This document shows, piece by piece, positions 24,830 through 36,200 of a stretch of DNA of 64,000 bases (its first letter is position 1; every line of letters begins with the position of its first letter). Under the pieces are notes generated by a model, which was not told where the DNA came from, searched no databases, and saw only the letters and a list, made by a program, of their open reading frames with translations. The stretch is from positions 9,842,501 to 9,906,500 of the forward strand of contig JAILWY010000006.1 in assembly GCA_022113835.1 (NCBI GenBank), in the 5' to 3' direction. The DNA is from Atopsyche davidsoni (lineage: Eukaryota > Arthropoda > Insecta > Trichoptera > Hydrobiosidae). A program made the translations under genes and the position numbers.

Positions 24830-25030
24830 TCATAGCAGAATGCTATCATCCATCTTCTTATCACGTGACCGCATGCTCAACCAGGAGTGCGCAAAACTGC
24901 GTCTATTCTTGCCACCAACAAAATTAGCGTGAGCTGGCATGACGTGACGTGACGGCGTGATAGCATTCTGCGCGAGGCTCCATTGACCGGAAATCGTAAA
25001 TGTAGCCCTCTGGTTATTTCTATTCATCAT
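24830..25030 (-). CDS. candidate 66-aa ORF in a GC-richer island
   Basis: ATGATG at 25030 in a favourable context (AAAATGATG) opens 66 codons ending inside the left arm of an inverted repeat. The product is basic and polar without membrane segments (for example NRNNQRATFTISGQWSLA; C-terminus SRDKKMDDSILL). The same DNA contains the 14-bp inverted repeat 24835-24848/24958-24971, which both ends of the ORF cross, and an E-box, so regulatory or transposon DNA is an equally good explanation. Not recognised. Confidence 0.22.
   Translation of the reverse strand: MMNRNNQRATFTISGQWSLAQNAITPSRHVMPAHANFVGGKNRRSFAHSWLSMRSRDKKMDDSILL
24835..24971. repeat. 14-bp perfect inverted repeat spanning 137 bp
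   Basis: GCAGAATGCTATCA (24835-24848) and TGATAGCATTCTGC (24958-24971) are exact reverse complements. GCCTTGC/GCGAGGC extends the similarity outward with a gap. Between the arms lie TCACGTGACC (24861-24870), a GCATGC and overlapping TGACGTGACGTGACGG (CRE-like) sequences. It may be a small non-autonomous element or a regulatory module. Confidence 0.6.
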
Positions 25031-25253
25031 TTTCAGGCTTCGCAGTAATAGAGTCGAGCTTCCGGCGTGGGCGAGGAAATGTTAGGGTGCTCGAGCATTT
25101 AGATAGACCAGAATGGCTGCTCGTTATCTGTTCTATTTAACGGTACGGATTATGAAACGATCATTTTTATGCCATGAAATTTAATGCTCAATATATAATG
25201 GGACGCTTGCTGCTTATCTTACGTCTTTTTGTACGGTAGTATAAATATTTCTT

Positions 25254-25261
25254 TATATATT

Positions 25262-25288
<27 letters not shown>
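25254..25288. repeat. (TA)n microsatellite
   Basis: Uninterrupted TA dinucleotides with a short A/T-rich lead-in. Confidence 0.95.
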
Positions 25289-25292
<4 letters not shown>

Positions 25293-25346
25293 TGTCTATC
25301 ACCTGTACTTTATTGCGTTTTAATGAGGAAAGTCTCCATGTAGCAG

Positions 25347-25604
25347 ATGTATGGCGCATGTCGGACGTTCAAAGCCTCCGTTCAAAATACACACTTGGTG
25401 ACTATTACGGGCGTCGGGGAATTATTCCAAGCCGTCTACCCCGTCTTTCGAATTAATCCGGGAACATTTCAGCCGTCGAAATTAATTCTGGGACAAAGCG
25501 TCTTCACACTTCCGCCCTTCTGGACTTCACCAAGGACTCCTAAACGCCGCTCTTGGCTCACCCCCGAAACAAGGGACGTCCTTGCGCCCTTATCAGCACC
25601 ATAG
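25347..25604 (+). CDS. candidate 85-aa ORF, GC-richer, unrecognised
   Basis: A true ATG at 25347 begins an 85-codon frame ending at TAG 25602-25604. It is far less AT-rich than nearby DNA. The product lacks Lys/Asn bias and is rich in Pro, Thr, Ser and aromatic residues (VGELFQAVYPVFRINPGTFQ, and a Pro/Arg-rich tail with TPKRRSWLTPETRD). No motif recognised. It is the best-looking uninterrupted small ORF in the 24.2-25.6 kb cluster, but without homology it may be a frame in a conserved noncoding or transposon-derived block. Confidence 0.28.
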   Translation: MYGACRTFKASVQNTHLVTITGVGELFQAVYPVFRINPGTFQPSKLILGQSVFTLPPFWTSPRTPKRRSWLTPETRDVLAPLSAP

Positions 25605-28600
25605 ATATGCCAAGTTCGAAAACTTTTATTTATTTACAATGTATTATTTATGCTTAATATAAGACCATGATTTAAAAAAAAAGTTTGTTACAACGAGATG
25701 TGAAAGCTTTTGATTATTTTGGCACTGCAACAAAACGATTATTTTATGTAGTATGTAACATGATAAAAATTATAAAAGTTTGAAATATACAACAAACGCA
25801 AGTGTTTTGGTAGTTTTTCATGTTTTCACCTATACAATATAAATAAGAACATCTTTATTGTTTCGCAAAATTTTTCTGAATTGAGTCTGAAGAAAAGTTT
25901 TGTAAGCAAATGTACACGAATATAACAAAACATACTCTCATCGCATATTTCTTTTTTTCAACTATAATATTTATCAGTATATTGAGAATATTTTTTTATT
26001 GTGATGTAGTTAATCTGCAATAATATATTATAACAGAAAATAATTTGACTCTAATTGAATTTATCTTTCATAAATTCACAAATTAAACCTTATATTTCAT
26101 CGACTAATAAAGTATAATCAGCAAGTTTACAACAATTGATCAGTAGATAATAAGAACAGATGTCGTCTGGTGAAAGTAAGGTAAAGCTCTCTAAGTTAAT
26201 TAGAAAGCAAACTTTTAATTGGAAATCAATTATCCACCAGAGTTGCTCTTTGGGCTGGAAGACTGAGCGAAAAACCATATAAAGTCGATTGTTTTAACTG
26301 AAATTGAAAATCGTTGGAATCGTATGTACCTGAAAATTAAACGACGTTCTTGATTTTAACGAGTACAGTTTTTCAGAAAGATCTGTCAATAGAGTTTTTA
26401 TTTTTTTTATAAATTGTCAACACATTATAGCACTTTAATTAAAGGCGTAATGTAATGTTTCGATGTTTAATTATCTTTTGGTGACCTACGGTATGATATA
26501 TACTCTGTTTTCAGAATTGATTTTTAAATATATGTTTTAAAAATTATTGAAAGTCTTCATGTTGTTCATTCGATCTTGTACAAGTTTTATATAATTTTCT
26601 GGTGGATGATTCATTTTGAATACACTTCAAGCTACGCACATTTATACTCGCCTCTGAATAAATAAAAATCACTCATTTATTTTTAGGTACTGCTTCGCCA
26701 TAAGGTAAAGTTCCCATCCGTGTATATGTATATTCAATCACAAAAGTCTTGCCACCCCGCGGTATTCACAGTCTACCAACCACCCCTACTGCGGTCAGTA
26801 GATTCGGACTAAGATCCCTAAATTAACCTCAGGCTCTGCTGGGCTTTCTCACCCTTGCACCCCTTCACGTAGACTTAATCTCCAGTCCTGAAATAGATTT
26901 ACTCTTTCCCCAGTGGACCGACAGCAATGAGCTTTACGTTTTATAAGACTTCGGTTGTTATGATATTAATGTACATTTCCTAACCATATATATATATATA
27001 TATATGCTAACTAATCTTGTTATTATATTACTTTATTGTATTTACAAAACATACTCTTTTCAAATCATTGAATGTTATAAATTTAAAAAATAATCATGAT
27101 ATATTTAGTTTATATAATGTTTATAAATATTGCGGCTTCCAAATTCATCAGTATAAGTAGTTATAAATTTAGTTTTAAAATTACCTAATTTTGAATAATA
27201 TTTGTATTATTTAAGGCCAGGGGATGATTTAGAGCTTGTAGTAAACGTGATTAGAAACAAGACGTTGATTGAAAACAAATAATGCTGATCTAAAGATATA
27301 AAGATCCAGCGAGAATCTTAGTGCTGAAGAATTACTTACGTACTATATGATAATAAACTACGGTCTAATTTTGGATTGCGATCTTTGTTGGTTCTAAAAT
27401 TATACTTGTAATACGAATCACTCGCATATCGATGCGAATTTTTCCAAAAATATTGTGCAAATTAGGTAAATTTTCGATAGACAGCTCCTAATAATGTTAC
27501 ACCATCAGCACTTCAATGCCCTCTATAAGCACCTCTAGTCTCATAGTTTTTCTCGAGGACACAATTTAACCGACAATTGACAGCCTGTTTATAAGTAAAC
27601 TGCTCAATGAAATCAGGTCATAGTTTTCTCCAAGCAGAATTGACCTAATTCCAAGTCTTATATAATATAACTCATATTGGGAGACATTGCTCGGATATCA
27701 AATTACAATATATACAAAAAAACTATTTGAACACTCGCAAACCGAGGTTCAACTGTATTTTGAATTGTGTATTTTATGTCTACAAAAATTCAACCTGTAA
27801 CGTCGTTCGAGTGATCCCAAATTATAATAAAGTTATTTACGTCCAAACAATGTAGGGAATTACAAAGAAAATTCCTTAACGACGCAGGCCAAATGACATT
27901 CAGCATTATCCGGCAAAAAGGTATGAATTTGTCCCAAAATCTGTTCGCAGGCATTCCAAAGGATAATCGAATGAATGAGCGATGTTATTGTGAAAGGAAC
28001 GGAGATTTTATATAAATTGTATTTGTCGAAAGGATGGTGGAGGACTGGCGGCGGATAAAAGGATACAACAAAAGTATCTAAATTTGTATTTAATAGATCG
28101 CAAGCCTACGTGAAATTTCGGATCGATATCAAATGTTACATCTTTTTCACATTTGATTGAATATCTTTTGAGTAAAGCATGAATACATAGTTTAATGGGT
28201 TTATTTAATTTAGTTTTAACCGCTTTTCAATGAATTTGAATAACCAAACGGTTATGAGATTTGGGATCGCTTTGAAAAGGTATTGAAAGCAAAAGATATT
28301 ACAAAATAAATGTATCTTCTTAGTCGCATGGGTTTCTATAATTGTTGCTTAAATATAAAGTCGTATTAATTAAACCAGATTGTCATGTACACAAATATAC
28401 AAAAATAGGTAACTATAGATAATTTGTTTTCAACAATACTATTTTAATAACCAACAAAAAAAACAATCACTTCTATAAGTAACAAAAACATCAAGTATCA
28501 GAAGGTAATTCCAAATCTGTACTATTAACTCGTTTAATGATCGATGAAATGGCCGATTGTACAAATGAAAAATATGCTTAATATTCTTGTATTGTTGTTA

Positions 28601-29097
28601 TTTTACATTTCAGTCATTCGCAAATCTGACCTTGATTGAAAAACAAAGCATCACGATTTCCATAATATTTCAATAATTGGATACTCGTTAATAAACGAAC
28701 CCAGTAAGACAATTCCCTAGAGCATTTGTGATAATATGTGAAATATTTATTATGTTTGCGTTTGTTGATAAAACGGAAAAATTGTAGAATGTTCTGTAAT
28801 AATTGTTTAATAAAGATCTGGAACGTTGGTTTCTTATCTATTTGTGTAATTTAACAATAATAATATTGAAGATGCTTAGACATATAGTTGCTGAAAGGCA
28901 TTAGCATTTTATCGACAGTATAGAGAAGAATACATTTTTTTATTTTAAAATATCTAGTAATTTTTATAATATAGTATCAAGGTATAAACCAAATAAAAGA
29001 CTTTATTATTTTTATCAAAATTTAGTAAATCGGCTCCATACTTGCATATTATGAGTTAATTTCTCAGTTACATATCACAGAAGGTCAATTGGCAAGA
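25605..29097. other. AT-rich stretch with one GC-richer patch
   Basis: Nothing coding is supported. About 26745-26945 is a GC-richer patch with no open frame over its length; its minus strand shows short protein-like pieces interrupted by stops. A (TA)n run lies at 26987-27005. Confidence 0.5.
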
Positions 29098-29165
29098 GGT
29101 CTGATGGTCAGTTGAGGAAGGTAGCGTTTGTCATGGAGGTGTAAATTCTAATCCTATTTGTGACA
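29098..29165 (+). repeat. possible tRNA-derived (SINE) remnant
   Basis: GGTCTGATGGTCAGTTGAGG resembles a tRNA 5' end and A-box region, and GTGTAAATTCTAATCC, about 35 bases on, is a degenerate B-box. The match is weak and no folding into a tRNA is claimed. Confidence 0.2.
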
Positions 29166-30919
29166 ATCCTCATCGTTTCACGTGTTAAACGATCACTCTA
29201 AGACTTATTAGACCTTCAGCCGCTTCAGTTGATTGCAGGTGATTCACCAGGTGCTTTATTGTTTCGGTGTGTATTTTTTTTCTTTGAATCTCCGCTTTGA
29301 TCCAGCACCCGACGAGTCACATTGTAGAAACTAAAAAAACCGGATTGCTAGAGCAGGAGTCTTGTCTATTTTTAACTCCATACATTTGATCATCTCATGT
29401 TGGTACAGTTGCTGTAGCCACCGCTCTGAGGATTTGTTTTGATACAACATAAAACAATGAGAGAAATTTTGAATCACATTATTATCGCATACTTAAAGAT
29501 TTTTTATAATTAAATTAATGTTCATTAAATTTGCAAAATATTTTGCTTTTTTACACACAGATTTATTTGTGCCCTACAAATATCATTTTAATTTGAAGTA
29601 TTTTGATACATTCAATTATTTTATAGATGTGTATATTGCAAGGCGGACATTTGTTAATGGTTGAAATATTTGAATTAAATCTTAGACCGGACTTTCATGG
29701 TTAAAAAGTAAGATATGGTATTCAAACAAAACTAGTTTTACTTTAAATATTGAATAATAACTTTCACTAGTGTTTGGATGGCCATTTTTTATGTTATTAT
29801 TTCAAATATCAAATACCATACAACATTTACGATAAAAAGGTATATTTAAATATAATCAAGAATTTATTAAATAAAATTAAAGACCTACTTGTTTTGATTA
29901 AGTTTGTGAGGACTCATAAGCAAAAATAATCATAATATCGAAACCATTTAGCTGATCATAAATATATATTTCATGTCATCAAAATTAAGATCTTCTTAGA
30001 TTTTCTAATCCTTTTAAGATTCATAGATTCTAAGCACTGAACTTGGTCAAGATATCTCGATGTCATGGAAATCATAATATCGATCTTCTCGCAGAAAAGA
30101 TGATACTCTAGATTACCATGTGCCAAATCACTTCTAACCTAGTAGCACAGGCGAACTTTCTAGTACAACCAACTGAATATTCTTGTCATCATTTTGTAAA
30201 GCAAAAGAATATTAAAACACAAACCGGTCTTTCTTAATTAGTCTTAGAATGCATCTTTACAATTGCTGCTGTGCTACTTGCAGCGTGCTAATTTAAAGAG
30301 ATGTTTAGTAACACTATTTGATTTCAATAAATATAGCCAATATTATTGGGTTAAATGAAACAAAGTATACGTAATAATATTATCTACTTTTAATATATTT
30401 AAACGAATATATTACTGGATCTAAAAAAATATTTAAATAATAAAAATTTTCATCGAAGCATGTGCTTATTAAATATGTATTGTGTTAAGAGTTTTTATTA
30501 TATATTATGTTATAATTTCTTAAAACTGCATAAGGATACATTTTAAATAAATCAATAAACGATTTAATGCATTAAACAAAACACCAAAACCAATAATGCT
30601 TATTATAGGATAAACAGCTCTGAAAAAATTTTTAGATTTGATTTCCTGTTCATTGACATTTTTTTTATTTACATAATTCCTTGTCAATAACATTTTTTAT
30701 TTAACAGTATGATGATAAAATAAGATACTATAATATACGATGTTACTAAAAATAACATTAAAATTGTAAGCGTAATATATGCATGTAAAAATAATGATTA
30801 TTTAGAGTAGATATGAAAATTTAATGATTAATTGTATTTACCTTTGATTTTTTATTGATTAATAAAAATATATTCAACTCAAAATTTCAATCCATCAGTG
30901 GAAATTTTTTATTATTATT
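29166..30919. other. AT-rich noncoding stretch
   Basis: No genes, repeats or sites that I can support. Confidence 0.55.
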
Positions 30920-31186
30920 ATGATAAAAGTAACTTTGTATTTTATCTTCACATTGAGTTTATTTAAATTATTTGCACTACTAGTTTCGACCCGATACACT
31001 GGGTCATCATCAGATGCTTAACTAAACAGTTCAGTTTATTTAACCATATGATGATGACCCAGTGTATCGGTTCGAAACATAGTAATGCAAATAATTTAAA
31101 TAAACTCAATGTGAAGACAAAATACAAAGTTACTTTTATCATTATATTAATGGATCTTCACAAATCATATGTCTTGTCCCTCAACC
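30920..31186 (-). mobile_element. palindromic fold-back element, copy A, with hammerhead-like cores
   Basis: A 223-bp inverted repeat (about 30920-31142) with a short centre near 31025-31035. The arms carry (outside to inside) AAAAGTAACTTTGTATTTT, TCTTCACATTGAGTTTATTT, ATTATTTGCAC/TTACTA, TTTCGA-CC and GGGTCATCATCAGATG. The right flank to about 31186 (GGATCTTCAC then CTTGTC-CTCAAC) is shared with copy B at 54.7 kb, in the opposite orientation. The arms have drifted at several positions, so this copy is older than copy B. The left arm keeps the full hammerhead-like core; the right arm has lost it. No coding capacity. Likely a non-autonomous derivative of a larger retroelement, possibly Penelope-like. 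Confidence 0.75.
30974..31017 (-). ncRNA. hammerhead-ribozyme-like motif (copy A, left arm)
   Basis: Minus strand in order: GCAT (stem I), CTGATGA (core), extra T, GACCC / 8-nt loop / GGGTC (stem II, 5 bp), GAAA (core), C-TA-G-T (minimal stem III), A (position 17) and GTGC (stem I partner, with one G-U pair). This is the type-I order. The extra T between the core and stem II departs from the consensus, so activity is uncertain. Confidence 0.5.
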
Positions 31187-31560
31187 AAATTTTTCAAAAC
31201 AAGTAAATGCGGAAATAGCCCTCGAGCATGGCCACTGTACCTGGCGCCGAAACGTCTGACCGCCGAACCTCGGCTCGGTACAGCCTAACGAATTTGTAGA
31301 TGTTTACGTTTCCAGATTCCGGAATGCGGTCTAATTTATCGGTAAACACGTGCGGCTAGACTGCGTGCCGTCTCGCTTCAAGGCAAGCGCGGACTCTCTC
31401 TTTCCGCGGAGTGATACAAATTAATGTCTGATACAAAAATAGAGATGACGCGTAAACATTCGCCCCGCAATCTTGTTGGTTTCGATTCAATAATATTATC
31501 TCGATTTTTTGTTGATAAGAATTTTCATTGCGATAGAAATGCACACCAACTAACCGGGTT
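31187..31560. other. GC-richer patch beside copy A
   Basis: About 31200-31480 is CpG-richer than the neighbourhood (GCGCCGAAACGTCTGACCGC and onward). Frames are short; a minus frame 31356-31544 has no recognisable character. GAAACGTC here is also a sequence typical of hammerhead-like repeat ends, but no CTGANGA core precedes it. Confidence 0.35.
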
Positions 31561-32779
31561 AAGGTTAAGTACGATTACGCGATGGATTTAAAATGTTTTG
31601 TTCAAATAACTTTCTTATATTGACAGAATGATATATTAATCACAGTTTCTTATACAAGAAACCGAATTTTATATAATACTTTCATTGTAATACAAAAAAC
31701 CATCGTGAAAGCAAATCGACTCCTCTAAAGGTTATCGCGACCCAACTTTTGTTACCATGAATGCAATATAATTGTAATTGTACGAAAATATTCCTTGATG
31801 TAATTTATTTAGGTAAATATATAAATATATCTCTAGATTAGAAAGAAAAATTTGAGTAGAAATGCTTGATTCTATGTGTTACATTTTTGCAATTTCTTTA
31901 GTTGTGTTATTTTAAATTAAATTTTATTTTAGAGTATTTATTAAATAAATACTTTCTATTGTGACTAAAGACAATCCGTAGCTTTAGAATGTTATACAAC
32001 AATTTTTTACACTTTTGAATTATTGATGGCATATAATATAATTTAAGGACTTTAATACATATTTAAACTGTCTCTGTAAAGAAAAAAGTGATATCTAAAA
32101 AAAAATGTATCACACATTTCTTACTACATCACATAGTATCAGACAACAGTGCAAAGATCGGAGATAATATCATACAGTATTCATTCATGATTTAATCAGC
32201 AGATCCCATATTTTTTTGGAGACAAAGAGGATTCTAACCAGGTTATAAGTAATAAGTAGGTTACAAAATCTTTTCGACTACCGTTGCCTTGAAACTAACC
32301 AAAGTACTAGAATACTAGAAAAGTGTTTGATGATTTGCAGGCATTCTTGACAATGTTAATATACAAATGCAACATTTTTTTTTAATTATATATATATTTT
32401 TTTGTTTTATCTTAGCGGATACACGAATGAGTGAATATTTTCTTTCGATTCTCTATTCATATTTGTTCATTGAATGTATATACATTTTTGTCTTGTATAT
32501 ATAAATATTTTTGATAAAATAATTCGTGTGGGAACTAATCAATTAATACATAACAAACCTCAAGTGTTCTGTTAAAAATGATATTTTTTATTATTTTTTA
32601 AAATATTTACTAAGTAAAATGCACATGGTATTAATCATAAAAAACCACTGTGCGATAGAAAATAACGGCGTTTCCTTCATATATCTAGATTGCAACAAGG
32701 TTGGTTTTTCCTAACACCATTACCGGTTCAGGAAGACATTTAATTAAATTTATTTAATTTATTTTTTTAAATTCGCGAC
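31561..32779. other. AT-rich noncoding stretch
   Basis: Nothing supported. Confidence 0.55.
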
Positions 32780-33250
32780 ACGGTATTTAACCGATATACA
32801 CTCAGCCAATAGCATCCATTGATTTTTGGTGTTTTTTTTTATTGTTTGGCCTAAGCAAACAACGCGACTATAACGCTTTTAGTGAATCGCAAGTGGTTAC
32901 AGACATGTGTGGGGGCTTTAATCCGTATTATTTTTCACAATAGCCCACTGTGCAGTTAGTGATAAGGCCGTTTCCCATCACTATTGTTGTAGCACGCAGC
33001 AGTAGTTGTGTCAAGCGATAGTGCTGTCAACACGGCGATATGAAGTTATAGCCGCCAAGGTCGTCATTTTTTCCGACTCGACGATACATTCAGTCTGAAA
33101 ATCCGCCAGACGCGCGCTCGGTCCATTGTTTATTTGATATTTAAAAATAAGACACATCTGCAGTCGAATGAGTTTATTTACGGCCGCCTTTAAATTTTCT
33201 TTTACGCTGATACACAGTCTAATTTTTTTTTTTTTATGTGGGTTTAACTG
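32780..33250. promoter_or_regulatory. GC-richer island, possible regulatory element
   Basis: A block of more complex sequence holds CpGs, GATAAGG (GATA-like), a TTTAATCCG homeodomain-like site and GTTTATTTACGGCCG, without any open frame of length. The mix of site-like words and the lack of coding character suggest a conserved noncoding element or promoter. I cannot test conservation here. Confidence 0.25.
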
Positions 33251-36200
33251 AGTTTTTCACGAAACACAGTTTTTATAAATAAACACGTTGAATCAGATAT
33301 TTCGTTTATAATTTTTCAAAATGTTTTAATTATCTTCTATTGGGGACCCACTTTAATTATATATAAGTTTTCATAAGGCAAAATATTTATTTTGATGCTG
33401 TGCTTACTGATTGGATGGTCGCTGCTTCCAAAAAATATAATCAAAATGATAGAATTTTATTACAGTAAGTAAATCATATGCTATTAATCTGTCATAATTT
33501 AGAGTATACCTGATATTTTTATATATACATCTACCATTATATATTTATATTTATATATATATAGTAATATCACGATATAGTAACAAAAATATTCATGAGG
33601 TACCTTGGAACTCGGTATGAAGATTTAATGATGAATGATAAATGTTTTACAGTTATCTGTCAAACAAAATATGTGGATAGTAAATATTCATCTCCCACGT
33701 CAGATTACATCTTGTCTATTGTCTAATTTGCTGCACTGCACAAATTATTGTTTTACAATAATAATTTAAAATTGCTGCCTCAACGTATATTCGGTGTGTT
33801 TATTCAGCAAGAAACAGCTGTGCATTCGTTTGGATTTTCAAGCCATCTTCAACACAACAGCTGGAGCACTCTAATCACATATAAAACGATGATCTTTGCA
33901 AGCTGTATCGTGTGCCAGCGTATCAAATTAAAATTTACTTTGTTTTTTTTTTTCAATAAATGAATAATGCACTTTAAAAATTAGCCACCAAAATTTCCAA
34001 ATAGCTACGAGATTGCGAGCACTTTATCGAGTTCTCTAAGCAATTCAGATATTCATAATTGTTATTTAAATATGATGTAGTACATATTAAACCGGACAGT
34101 AAAAAAATATATCATTATTGCTAAATTGCTCATGCATAGCATAACGAATATATCACATGAAATCACATAATGCTGGGATTATATTATAGTTTCTCATTTT
34201 ATACGATACCACGAATCTTAGGTCTTGTACACGTTACAATAATTTTATAAAATAATTTATTTTTATTAGATAATATTTACGATAGATACACTGACAGAAT
34301 CTGCCATATAAAAGGTCTGGACCACTGTGCAAAAAAGATAGATGGTGAAAAATATAAACTGTTTTTTCGGTTTAATTTTGTACTCATCGCCTACAAATAT
34401 TTGATTGGCTGACTAAAATCACTTGGAGCAGTACTCTGTAATAATATGTTTACATAGTCAATAAAAATTACAGATGTAAATCGAGAAACGTGTGTTTTGC
34501 GTTTATTTTTAGGTTTATTGGTATTTCACGATTCAACTTGTGTCGCAAAGATACAATAACATTTCATGTACCATATAATGTAAAAAAATTAGTTTCGTTT
34601 TATTGTTGGAGATACACAGCCGCACAACTTCTTATTGAACCAATTTCAAAATACACATATTTTTTGAATATAGTAGAGTTTGAAGTATTATTTCATTTTT
34701 TTGTACAAATCGGTGTTATACGAGTAAGTTCACATACTTCAGTGCATTGGAAGGATTGCCTTTGAGTCCTGCTTTATTGTGCTCGCTTCAGTGCACAACA
34801 CATTTAAATGTGCGAGCTGAAGTTCCTGAAAAATGAAATGAAAAAAACAACCCTACGTTCAGCCCTGCCTCGTATATTCAACCATATTCAGAATTAATAC
34901 AATAGTTCACCAGTTTTCACAGCCATCGTTAAAAGGCTCATTTTCTTGGATTGTGAGCCACTTCAGATTTGTTCATAAGGTTGAATATTTGCTCATCCGG
35001 TTAGGTAAAATATAAAGTATATATTATACAAGAGGTTTAAAAACATATGGCAGAAAATTTAAAAACCAAACGTTGGTATTTAAAAACAACACACTTCTTG
35101 TATTTATTGGCAATATACATCTGCTTATTTTATAATCATCTATTTAAAAAGTTGTGTATTTTAAAAGTTGGTATAATGCTGACTAAGTGTGTATCTAATC
35201 GATATTCTGAATAAGTAGTTAATTAAACGACTTTAAAAAACTGGTCATAGCGAAAATGTAAATAATTTATCAAACGGGTTTTAATTTATACGGCAACATT
35301 AAAATTTATTTACAATCTATGCACCGCGCTGCAAAAAAAACAAGTTTTTTTAAGTTATTATGTTTATTTTTTAAATGTAGGAAGTTATTTTGAAAATAAG
35401 TGTCAACGTGGCTGATCTACCTCGTTTAATTTCTGATGATTGCAATTTAAATAAATAAATCTTTAATTAAAATAGCAAAGTCTTCTTAAAAGTATTTACG
35501 CCAGTACTTTGTATGTTTCTTTTGTAAACCGTGGCATCTCAGGCTTTAATTCCGTAAAGGCGAAAGTTTTTTTTTATACATTTTAAACTTTCTAGACTCT
35601 CCCCAAGGGATCAGAGAAAAGGATCAAGATAAAACCCTATCTATTGCAGGTAGTCAGTAACTTCTGTGTACACAACAAGGTAAATGCCATATACTCAAAA
35701 TTGAAAACATGAAACACGTACAGCGAACTATATACCGCCTCGTCTTTTAATGAATAGCACATATACTTGGCATCTTTCTTTCAATATTATTAAAAATAAA
35801 ATAAAACCATCTATAGTGGTGACTTTATACGATTTTCGAGTATTCAAAAAAAAAACACTGTCGGTGACGCATCAAGTCATACAAACACATTTAAATGTAT
35901 TTACTACCTTTTTTCTAGTACTTTTAAATACCATAGTTAAACTAGGTTGTAAACATAACGCTTAAAGCGTAGATGTTTGTTTGGGAATAAAAAAATATAT
36001 AATTATTCAAATACCAAGCTATATGATTTTGACCAAAATGCAAGCAAAGCTGTAAAAAAAAGCAAACTTTGTTAGATATATCAATTTTACTGTATGTATG
36101 GATGAATCAAAATCGACTAAAAATGAGTGATTCTGAGTGCGTTGGTGAAAAATAAGATGGTTTTACAGTATAATGAGGGATTGTGGTGCTTTGAGTAAAT

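Noticed and set aside
31241..31250. GAAACGTCTG near copy A, resembling a hammerhead-type repeat end
   Set aside because: No CTGANGA core or stem precedes it; too short to call.
33083..33094. GATACATTCAGT, 12 bases shared with the complement of the iab-4 microRNA
   Set aside because: No complementary arm nearby to form a precursor hairpin, and the match stops after 12 bases; chance match.
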